Assembly (NCBI GenBank): GCA_001724245.1
Contig: MEDX01000068.1
Location: 1-23,504 of the forward strand
Direction: 5' to 3'
DNA: 23,504 bases
DNA from: Fonticula-like sp. SCN 57-25
Lineage: Eukaryota > Nucleariida > Rotosphaerida
Position 1 is the stretch's first letter, and each line of letters opens with the position of its first letter. The position numbers were made by a program, and so were the translations under genes. Positions 1 to 7,284 of this stretch are shown piece after piece. The notes beneath the pieces are model-generated. The model saw nothing but the letters and a program-made list of their open reading frames with translations. It was not told where the DNA came from and searched no databases.

Positions 1-1405
1 GCTTTGTTTTGGCAGGTCGTAGAGTCAATCGCACTCTTCATCGCCGTGTTCGTACCGCTCGCCGGCGGCTTTCAATTATCCTGTTTCTTTGCCTCGTTCG
101 CCGCTGGTCTCCAGAACGGCCTTGTATCGACCTTTTCGTCTGCCATTATTCGCACGACGCACGTCACGGGCCTCTTGACCGACATTGGCGTGCTGGTCGG
201 CCAGGGCCTTCACTTTTACGTGCTCAACGGCCCGCGGCAAAAGGGCCTCTGGAAGCTCAAGATTTTCCTCCCGCTCTACTTTGGCTTTCTGGCCGGCGCC
301 ATTCTCGGCACTGTCGCCACGGTACGTCGCCCAACCCTTTTGAAATGCTGCTGACGCTGTGATGCGCAGCTCGAGCTTCAGCTGTACGCACTGCTCTTCC
401 CCGCGAGCGCCACTTTGATTGCCGGCGTCGCGCACATTATTTTCCGCACGATGGCGCTCGACACGGTGAAGCGCAAGGGCCTCAAGGTGGAGCTGCTCGA
501 CCTCGACACGCGCGAGAACCCGGGCTACTTTGCCGCCCTCAAGGTCCAAGAGTACGCATATTTTGGTTGCCGCCGCCATGTACTCACGCATATGTGTGCG
601 TTGCAGGAAGGCTCCCGCTCGCCGTTTGCAGCGCGCCGGCACGACGATGGGCTTTTTCAATGAGGACATGTACGACTTTATGGCGGACGAGTCGCGGCAG
701 GGCAGCCCGTCCGCGACGCCGACGCAGTCGATGCCGCACTTTAACCCGGCCGCGCTGGCGGCGGCGGTCGCGGCGGCCGAATCGAGCGCGCCGAGCCTGC
801 CGTCGCTCGCCGGCCCGTCTGGCTCTGCATCGGCGTCGGCTTCGGCGTCGAGCTCGAATGGCGCGACGGCCAAGGATGCGTCGTCGAAAAGTGGCGAATT
901 GGCGCGGTCGAGCGCGTCCAAGAGCAGTGATTTGGCGCGGCCAAACCCGCTCAAGGGCGAAGCGGCGCGCGCCGGCGCCCCGCCGACCGGTAAGACGGAA
1001 GGCGCCCGCCCGCGCGGCGCGTCGCTGCGCTCGCAGTCGACGATGGGCATGCTGATTCCGTCGTCGCCGCTGGGCGGGAAACCGCTCGAGCGCGAGCGCA
1101 GCTCAAGCGACGCCGACGACAAGCTCAAGCGCTCGCAGAACAGCGACGAGCTCGGTCGCGCGACCAAGCGGCCACCGTCGCGGCCACCGTCGCGCGGCGG
1201 TTCGCGGCCGCCGACGCCGCCGTCGCCGTCGGGGCGGCTCAAGGAAAAGGTGAAAAAGTTTGTGGATAGCTCGAACCGGTCGCGGTCGTACGAGCTCGTA
1301 GACGTTGAGGACGAGGCGGCGAGAAAGACGCATAAAAAGTCGAGCTCGCTCGTTTCGTATAGGGAGACGGTAGAGTCGTCGGACCCGGGGCACATGTCCG
1401 ACTGA
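1..1405 (+). CDS. DUF1275 (YoaK-like) multi-pass membrane protein with long disordered tail, 5' partial
   Basis: The beginning of the gene lies outside the window. Visible exons are 1-321, 370-551 and 607-1405, about 433 residues; the T-rich stretch ending in CAG at 13-15 could be an acceptor, so the first exon may begin at 16. The first two exons encode hydrophobic helices with the DUF1275 signature FASFAAGLQNGLVST followed by RTTHVTG and TDIGVLVGQ, then two more helices in FLPLYFGFLAGAILG and LYALLFPASATLIAGVAHIIF. The family consists of membrane proteins of about 220 residues, common in bacteria and of unknown transport role. The donor at 552 (gtacgc) rather than 544 (gtccaa) was chosen because it matches the local donor consensus and opens a 266-residue exon rich in Ala, Ser, Pro and Arg with polyalanine and RPPSRPPSR runs. 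That hydrophilic tail is probably cytosolic and is not part of the bacterial family. The family call is firm; the tail depends on the second splice choice. Confidence 0.8.
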
Positions 1406-1717
1406 TGATAATGATGAAGGGAATGGACGCTCGGGATCGAAAGATGTTTGGGCGCGTTTCGCAGTTTTTTAGACAGTTATACTTTTATGCGCGCCGAGTG
1501 TTGCTCGCCCTGCAGAACGCAGGCTGGGCAGCGGCCGCAATAGTGCAATGACCCATTCTTCTCACTTCCCGATGTTAATGTGTATATATGGGAACTACCT
1601 TCTATTACCCACCATCATTTTGATCTATTATTGCTGTATTCCCAGTGATCTTATTGTGACAATATACTTTTATCGACGCCCTTTCGCTTTTCTTTGAGCC
1701 ACGTAGCAAAAGTGCGC

Positions 1718-1737
1718 CGACACGTCAGCGACACGTC
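1718..1737 (+). repeat. 9-bp direct repeat with ACGT core upstream of ASF1
   Basis: CGACACGTC occurs at 1718-1726 and again at 1729-1737, 11 bp apart, about one helical turn. Further ACGT cores lie at about 1702 and in TGACGT at 1753-1758. This looks like a cluster of bZIP-type or other ACGT-core binding sites. The repeats are seen directly; the binding role is inferred. Confidence 0.5.
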
Positions 1738-1759
1738 GTCAAAATCGAAACATGACGTA

Positions 1760-1795
1760 TGCAAACTGCGAGTGCAATCTGCAATCTGCAAACTG
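1760..1795 (+). promoter_or_regulatory. TGCAAWC tandem motif cluster, ASF1 upstream region
   Basis: TGCAAACTG stands at 1760-1768. A run of three contiguous 7-bp units follows at 1773-1795: TGCAATC, TGCAATC, TGCAAAC, then TG. The cluster ends about 160 bp before the ASF1 ATG. The same unit recurs in the two largest divergent promoters of the window (7080-7100 and 12848-12887), which supports a shared regulatory role. The factor is unknown. Confidence 0.6.
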
Positions 1796-1806
1796 ATTTA
1801 AAAAAG

Positions 1807-1853
1807 GGCGCCAAATGCGGAGCGGATTTGGATTGTGTGCACTAGTTGGCGCG
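1807..1853 (-). promoter_or_regulatory. E2F-like sites upstream of ASF1
   Basis: GGCGCCAAA at 1807-1815 is, on the minus strand, TTTGGCGCC, a good match to the E2F/DP consensus TTTSSCGC. A second related element, TTGGCGCG, lies at 1846-1853 on the plus strand. ASF1 genes are known E2F targets in animals and plants, which fits S-phase expression of this histone chaperone. Occupancy is inferred from the motif alone. Confidence 0.5.
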
Positions 1854-1955
1854 CGCCCTTGCTTGCCGATCGGGAAAGACGGGATCGCCTGCTTCCGACC
1901 CCAAGTTTGAGTGCTATTTCTATCTTTTTTATTTCTGTCTCTGTGCGCGGCAGCC

Positions 1956-2819
1956 ATGGCCTACGTGCGGGTGACCAATGTCACGGTGCTTGACAACCCA
2001 TCGCTCTTTACAAACCCCTTTCAATTCGAGATCACTTTTGACTGCCTGGCGCCGCTGACGGATGGTGCGAATCCGAAACATGCGATGCCGCGTGCTGATG
2101 TTTCCTTGCCTTTATTTCAATAGACCTCGAGTGGAAGATTGTATATGTTGGTTCAGCAGATAGCGACGAGCATGATCAGGTGCTCGACTCGATATTGGTG
2201 GGCCCGGTGCCCGTCGGCGTGAACAAATTCGTGTTTCAGGCGGACCCGCCGGATGTCAGCAAGATCCCTTCAAAAGACTCTGTCGGCGTCACCGTCCTAC
2301 TCTTGACATGCTCGTATTATGGGCAGGAGTTTGTGCGAATGTACGTGGAATCTACTCGTTGCTTTTGATGCTGATGCCGGCATGCAGCGGCTACTTTGTC
2401 AACAATGAGTACTTGGACGAAGAGTATAAGGAGACGCCGCCGACGCCGCCGCGATACGACAGGCTCATGCGCAAGTGCGTTTTCACCTCTTTTTCCTTCC
2501 TTTTTCTCACCTTTTTCCTCTTTTCTGCAGCATCTTGCACGACAAGCCGCGCGTGACGACCTTCCAGCTCAACTGGGAGAGCCCCACGCAGCCCTTCCCG
2601 ATGCCGCAAAGTACGTTTTTTTCTTTCTTTCCCACGCTTCTTTCTCACGCTCGCGCAGTGCCCGTGGAAGGTTCCGACATGCTCGGCGAGGCCGCCGCGG
2701 CGGGCGACGCCATGGAGGAGGACGACGAGGACATTGAGGAGGAGGAGGAAGAGGAGGACGAGGAGGAGGACGACGCGGCCGACGCCGAAATGGACGTCGA
2801 AATTGCGCCGTCGAATTAA
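1956..2819 (+). CDS. ASF1: Histone H3-H4 chaperone ASF1
   Basis: Five exons (1956-2064, 2124-2340, 2388-2474, 2531-2610, 2659-2819) give 217 residues. The protein hands H3-H4 dimers to CAF-1 or HIRA during replication-coupled and replication-independent nucleosome assembly in the nucleus. The conserved immunoglobulin-like core fills residues 1-155 and keeps the animal numbering exactly: Asp37 and Glu39 (surface for the B-domains of CAF-1/HIRA), Asp54, and Val94 in VGVTV (histone H3 contact). RVTTFQLNW marks the last core strands. The tail from about residue 165 is extremely acidic, with long Glu/Asp runs, as in yeast Asf1 and unlike the short tail of animal forms. Joining the donor at 2341 to the acceptor ending at 2387 restores the expected [11 protein letters not shown]. 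The start ATG matches the family N-terminus MAYVRVTNV and has G at -3 and +4. The E2F-like and TGCAAAC elements upstream suggest cell-cycle control. Confidence 0.97.
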
Positions 2820-2939
2820 AAGGAAAAATGAGTGTTTTTATGTTTAAAAGAAGAGCGGGATCGGTGCGGCCGATTCTGTCTTTGGAATTTGTGTACACAA
2901 TGAAAATTATATGCGCACGACACTTGTTCCTCAGGGCCT

Positions 2940-3012
2940 TAAAATGACACTAAATGACACTAAATGACCGTTAAAGATGATAAAATGCCGTTAAATGACT
3001 ATTAAAAACGCC
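2940..3012 (+). repeat. Degenerate 10-11 bp tandem repeat, unit TAAATGACNNT
   Basis: About six imperfect copies of a unit close to TAAATGACACT / TAAATGACCGT run head to tail from 2940 to about 3002 and fade into TAAAAACGCC. The array sits between the convergent 3' ends of ASF1 and the splicing factor gene, about 120 bp after the ASF1 stop and 50 bp beyond the RBM22 stop. The rest of this 243-bp spacer holds nothing else I can recognise. Confidence 0.6.
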
Positions 3013-3062
3013 TTTCAACGCCACTCGGGCGATCTATACAAAAGCCAAAAACAAAAATTCTC

Positions 3063-4673
3063 CTATGGGTTCTTTGACGAGCCCGCAGGCGACGCGCCCA
3101 ATTGCCGCGGGTCCTGCGACGGGTACACAACATTCGCGGCGCCCGGCGGCGGCGGCGGCGGCGGGAAAAACATCGGCATCCCTAAATCACCCCCATTGTC
3201 AGCCCCAGACAATCCAAAAAATTGGCGCGCACCGATGCCGGGGACGGGGAAGGGCGCGGCCATTGACGGCGCGAGCGGTGCGGCGCCGCTCTCGGGGAGG
3301 CTCTCAGTCTTTGGCCCCTGCTGCGCGGGCTTGCCCCACTGGACGCGCACCGACGCGCCGTTGATGCTGAGGCCGCCGGCAGTGCGGTCAATGGCTTCCT
3401 CGGCAGAGTCGCGCGTGGCAAAGGTGACAAAGGCGCACTTGCGGGAGGAGACTAGTACGACGCCGGTGATCTCGCCATAGCTGTAAAACTGTGTCCTGAA
3501 AGCAGAAATTGGTTAGAAATGGGGAGAAAAGAGGTTTAAAAGAGGCAAAATGAGTTGAAAATGGGTCAAAAAAATCCAAAAATGAACCAATATGAGTCAA
3601 AACAACCGAAATGGACCAAGACCAAGCAAAAAAGTAATTCTCAGCCAATCACAACACAAAACATCCACTACTATCCAATAAAAACAGCGCAAAAATGTTC
3701 AAATTCGCACCTCAAATCGCCCTCTGTGACGCTGTCCGCGAGGTTGCTCACAAAGAGCGTCTTGATGGTCGTGTCGCTCGGTGGGAGCGGCTTGGCCGTC
3801 GGGTTGGCGAGATGCTGCAGCATCTTGCGCGCGACGGGATCGTTTGTGCCGTGGAAGCGGTCCTTGATGTTCTGGTCGGCGAGCGATGCGTCCTCGTCGG
3901 GCATTTCGTGCCGGAAAGGGCACTCGTCGCCGCGCGTGCACGTGCCCTTGGCAAAGAAGCTGCAGAGCTGTGCGCGGTTGCGCTTGTAGTACGGGCCAGA
4001 GCGGGCGAGGCGCTTCAGCACTTCGTGGGCGGCGGAAGGGGCCTTGCTGTAGTCAGAGTACGTGTCGGTAGAGCCGAGCTTGGCTTCTTGGTTCTGGGTA
4101 AAGTACTCTTTGTTGATCTGGCCGACGGGGATCGCGTCGTTGATCTTGAGGATCTGATCACGGACCTGCACGGGGAGGCCTAAAAGAAGGGAAAAGGAAG
4201 GAAAAAAGGGAAAAGAGCGTAAATAAGAGCGCAAATAAAAGGAAAGACACTCCCAAAGTAGACGGACCGTATTCGAGATCGAGGAGACACGTCTGGCAGA
4301 CGTTCTTGACCTTGGCGCACGTCTGGCAGATCTCGGTCTTTTTGAAGCGCATGCCGGATCCAGGGTTCCACCGGAAAACAGTGAAAGGGCGCGTGCACAC
4401 CTGTGTAACATTAAAGATAATTCAAATTAGTAATTGAGAGGAATTGGTTGCCGATCGGGGCAGGCAGGACGCACCTTGCATTCCTTGCCGTAGCCCTCCT
4501 TGGTCATGCGCATGTACGGGTTATTGCCGAGGCATGTCTCGCAGACAATCGGAAAGTCCTATTGAAAATGAAAAGACAAATCGTCCAGTGTCAGTAAAAG
4601 CACAGTATGTACGCTCGCACAAACGCACCGCCTGCTCCCAGCCTTGCTTGTTGATGTCAGCCTTGGGCGGCAT
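3063..4673 (-). CDS. RBM22: RBM22/Ecm2-Cwc2-type pre-mRNA splicing factor
   Basis: Five exons read on the minus strand (4673-4629, 4558-4475, 4400-4268, 4179-3711, 3495-3063) give 387 residues. RBM22 is a component of the NTC-related part of the catalytic spliceosome, where it contacts U6 snRNA and the intron. Visible in order: an N-terminal zinc-binding region with CETC (21-24), KECKVC and CQTC-x6-CQTC; a CCCH zinc finger at 160-178 with the C-x7-C-x5-C-x3-H spacing; the conserved LADQNIKDR; an RRM from about 228 with RNP2 LFVSNL and RNP1 KCAFVTFA; and a Pro/Gly-rich tail with a polyproline run and the family's [11 protein letters not shown] close to the end. Intron 4 (3496-3710) is 215 nt, the longest in the window. 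An in-frame ATG at 4703 would add ten residues; the nearer ATG was preferred because RBM22 proteins have short N-termini. Confidence 0.95.
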
Positions 4674-4998
4674 GGCGTCGTCGAGTCCAACTGAAGCTAC
4701 CAAAATCCAGGGCAGACTCTGGGGATCATAACAGCCAAATCAAGGGTGGAGTCTGGGGGATGACCGCGACTGCTGACGCAGCAGCGCTTTATGCCATTTT
4801 GCTACGTCTATACCACAAAAAGATACAAAAACATGCAGAAAAGCAGTAAAGCAGCATATTCATGTGCACTTTTTGCAAATTGGATTAATGAATAGAGTTG
4901 AAGTCCGGTATTTACCAGTCACGGAATATGTACGCAAAGTGGGCTTTGAATAAACCGCATCATTTTTATTGCAACAGCGGTACAAAGAGCAAACTTCT
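4674..4998. other. Spacer upstream of RBM22 and downstream of the GTPBP1-like gene
   Basis: About 325 bp separate the RBM22 start from the GTPBP1-like stop, both on the minus strand. No gene is supported here. The spacer contains a near-repeat, GACTCTGGGGAT at about 4710 and GAGTCTGGGGGAT at about 4749, and the palindrome listed at 4770-4784. A minus-strand open frame at 4860-5057 has no family features. Confidence 0.5.
4770..4784. promoter_or_regulatory. Inverted repeat CTGCTG-acg-CAGCAG, Maf-site-like
   Basis: Perfect 6-bp arms flank a 3-bp spacer. The inner 13 bp, TGCTGACGCAGCA, differ at one position from the T-MARE consensus TGCTGACTCAGCA bound by bZIP dimers. It lies about 100 bp upstream of the RBM22 ATG. 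The palindrome is certain; bZIP binding is inference. Confidence 0.4.
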
Positions 4999-6830
4999 TC
5001 AAGTCGTGCCTTGATGTCGCGCTCCACGAGGACGGTCAAGTAAATGTGGACTTTCATCTGGCGACCCCGTCGGGTGCACCTTTACGACTCGCCCAAGCCC
5101 CTTTGTCCTCCCCTCTCGGAACAAAATCTTGTCGCCCGCCTTTATAAACTCTGGCACCTTTATGAACCTAAATCTCACAACCGCGCGGTCGCCCGTCCTC
5201 AAGCACGTCCTACCCCCCTCAATGCCCACGATGGCCGCCGTCTGCCGCACGTTGTTGCAGTGCACCATCGCCTGGTACCGCAGCGCTATCGTGGTGCTGT
5301 GGAAGAGCACGAGCACTTTAGCCTCAAACTCGCGGCACGCCAAGTGCGGCGCGTCCCTCGACAGCATCACCATCCCCTTCCTGACCTGGTTCCGCTTTAT
5401 CTTTTTCAGTGCAAAGCACGCCGCCTGGCCCGCGACGGCGTGCGAGACATTGCAGCGGCGGCGGTGAATGCTCTTGACTTGCACGCTCTGAAACTGACCG
5501 GTCGAGTCGGGACCAAGCAGCAGCGTGTCGTTGTTTTGTACCGACCCTGTTAGAAGAGTGCCTGACACGACGGTGCCAACGCCGGGCACGGAAAAGATGT
5601 CTTCAATGTGGAATTCGGTCGGCGCGGTCGCGTCAAAGCGGCGGTACGAAGGAAGGAGGTCGAGGAAGCGCTTGAGAAGGTCGAGGTTGAGGCCGGTGAC
5701 GTTTGAGACCTGGAAAATGGGGCAAATCTTTTCGTGGTTGAGCTCGCCGGCGCTCTCAAGCACGTCGTCCATCGTGTTGATGAGGCGCGCCACCTTGCGG
5801 CAGCCGGGCGACTTTAGCATCTTGGTCAGCTGACGAAGTGTCTCTTGGAGAATATTTGGTGGGCACATGTCCACCTTTGTCACAACAACAAATACGGGCA
5901 CATTCAGTGCAAGCGCAAGCCCTAAATGCTCTATTTTTGTGCATTATTGGTTAGTTTACGTCAAAAATGGCGCCAGAATGAACCAAAACGCGCACCTCGC
6001 GTCATGCCGACGACGCCGTGATTTGCGCCGACCATGAGCATGACATAGTCTGGCATGCACGCCGTCATTCCGTAGACGGTCGTCTTCAAGTACCGCTCGT
6101 GCCCCGCGAGGTCGATAAAGGACACGAGCTTTGACGAGCGCGCGCAAATGTCTCCCCACGTGAGCCTGTGCGTCGGCCCGATGCTGTCGTGCGCCGCGAC
6201 GCCGTGCGAGTCAAACCCCATAATCTCATACGACACAGAAGAAGTTCGCCCTGTCTCCTGCTCGTGCTTGTGCGAAAAGAGCGCCTGGCGAGCAAGCCCG
6301 CGGCCGTCGTCCATGACACCCTTTGTCAGCACGCCGAGCATCGTGCTCTTGCCGGCGTCCACGTTGCCCACCGCGGCCACCTTGATCTCTGTCATTTCCT
6401 CCATCTGGGTGCGGCGGCGGATAAGAAAGAGGCCCGTAACGCCGTCCTCGGACTTGTTGCAGCGCAGCTCGCTCACGTCGGCGTCGCGAAGGGCGGCGAC
6501 ACGGTGCAGTGCGTCAGACATCCGGTCGTACTCGTCGAGAGAGAGGCGCATCGGCGTGCCGTCGGGCTCAAGGCCGACATCGAAAAGTGCCTCGTGGCGG
6601 CCGTTCAGGACCTGGTCAAGAAGCGGGAGAAGCGAGGCGGGGGATTGGGCCGCGTCGGGGGAGAGAAAGGCGCTCTTGAAGGAGGTGGACGGCTCGGGGG
6701 GGCGGAAATCAAGATCAAAGATGCTTGAAGAGGAAGCGGAAGCGAGGGGGATCGGCCCGCCAGTGGCGACTTCGAGAGGCAGCTGCGCCTCGGACGCGCC
6801 GCCGAATGGGCCGACAACGGTCGACTGCAT
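4999..6830 (-). CDS. GTPBP1: GTPBP1/GTPBP2-type translational GTPase
   Basis: Two exons (6830-5996 and 5930-4999, minus strand) give 588 residues. GTPBP1 and GTPBP2 are EF-Tu-like GTPases linked in animals to ribosome rescue, tRNA delivery and mRNA decay. The G domain carries G1 GNVDAGKST (155-163), G2 in [11 protein letters not shown]3 DLAGHE (240-245) and G4 TKVD (296-299). The intron joint restores [15 protein letters not shown], a block typical of this family. The beta-barrel half contains [43 protein letters not shown] and [10 protein letters not shown], all family hallmarks. The N-terminal 145 residues are low-conservation as in relatives. The frame ends about 30 residues after [10 protein letters not shown], so the long basic, Gln/Gly-rich tail of animal GTPBP1 is missing. 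Confidence 0.93.
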
Positions 6831-6882
6831 GATGCTGACGAGATGTAATCACCAGCTAGGTCAATGGACTGTCACCGATGGC

Positions 6883-6906
6883 TCAGTGCATTCGTCGATG
6901 CACTGA
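6883..6906. repeat. Inverted repeat, 9-bp arms, 6-bp loop, in GTPBP1 5' region
   Basis: TCAGTGCAT (6883-6891) and ATGCACTGA (6898-6906) are perfect reverse complements around TCGTCG. The element starts 53 bp upstream of the GTPBP1-like ATG, so it could be a hairpin in its 5' UTR or a dimeric protein site. The loop does not fit an iron-responsive element. Confidence 0.55.
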
Positions 6907-7061
6907 AAAGTGGAAAGGAAAAGAGTCTCACTTGACCGATTTTCGCTGAAATTGGCGCCGCTTAGACGTCTCTTTCCGCCGGAAAGGAACGCAAACGGAG
7001 CTTGTGCCGCCCCTGTGAACGCGCATAAACACTGCTGCGGATTGCGCAACGAAATAATTGA

Positions 7062-7100
7062 TGACGTCAGCTTGGTGATTGCAAACTGGGTCAGTTTGCA
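7062..7100. promoter_or_regulatory. CRE palindrome followed by TGCAAACTG inverted repeat
   Basis: TGACGTCA at 7062-7069 is the full cyclic-AMP-response-element octamer bound by bZIP dimers. Ten bases on, TGCAAACTG (7080-7088) and CAGTTTGCA (7092-7100) form a perfect 9-bp inverted repeat with a 3-bp spacer. The half-site equals the motif found as tandem copies before ASF1 and between the NSUN-type gene and SWIP. Confidence 0.6.
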
Positions 7101-7284
7101 TGCAGACATTGAGCGGGAGGGGAGCGGGGATCCTGCCAGGGCACAGGGCCCCAATGTTTGGGCAGAGGGGCGTACCGCGTGCGCATGGGGAGGGGCCGTG
7201 GCCGGTTATAAGCGCGCCCTATGGCACGTTGCGTTGTATTACTTTTTGTTCTGCCTGCGCAATTAAACGATCCGACCGCGCAAG

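Larger units (their letters stand above)
1406..1955. other. Intergenic region, 550 bp, DUF1275 3' end to ASF1 promoter
   Basis: No gene is visible here. The first part holds a short GAT-rich run directly after the DUF1275 stop (1403-1417) and AT-rich sequence. The last 260 bp are dense in putative control elements: ACGT cores at 1701-1736, a TGACGT at 1753-1758, a TGCAAAC-type cluster at 1760-1795, and two E2F-like sites at 1807-1815 and 1846-1853. These are listed separately. Confidence 0.6.
6831..7284. promoter_or_regulatory. 454-bp divergent promoter between the GTPBP1-like and Ras-fusion genes
   Basis: No gene is supported in this spacer. It carries, from left to right, a 9-bp-arm inverted repeat (6883-6906), an E2F-like TTGGCGCC (6952-6959), a full CRE palindrome TGACGTCA (7062-7069), the TGCAAACTG inverted repeat (7080-7100), and TTATAA at 7206-7211. 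The last lies about 75 bp before the Ras-fusion ATG and is a plausible TATA element. The divergent layout is seen directly; the functions are inferred. Confidence 0.55.

Noticed and set aside
544-663. DUF1275 ending at 663 using donor gtccaa at 544
   Set aside because: That donor does not fit the GTRCG rule. Using 552 opens a long exon with consistent composition up to 1405.
76-1395. 439-residue open frame on the minus strand opposite DUF1275
   Set aside because: It is a low-complexity Ser/Asp/Ala shadow of the GC-rich coding strand. It has no family features and spans the introns of a recognisable gene.
2995-3480. 161-residue plus-strand frame across the RBM22 last exon
   Set aside because: It is the complement of the Pro/Gly-rich RBM22 tail and RRM; no independent signal.
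4860-5057. Small minus-strand frame overlapping the GTPBP1 stop, considered as a last exon
   Set aside because: Reaching it would need a 22-nt intron, shorter than any other here, and its sequence does not resemble the GTPBP1 C-terminus.
6883-6906. Iron-responsive element in the GTPBP1 leader
   Set aside because: CAGTGC is present but lies in the stem arm, not in a six-base loop above a bulged C.
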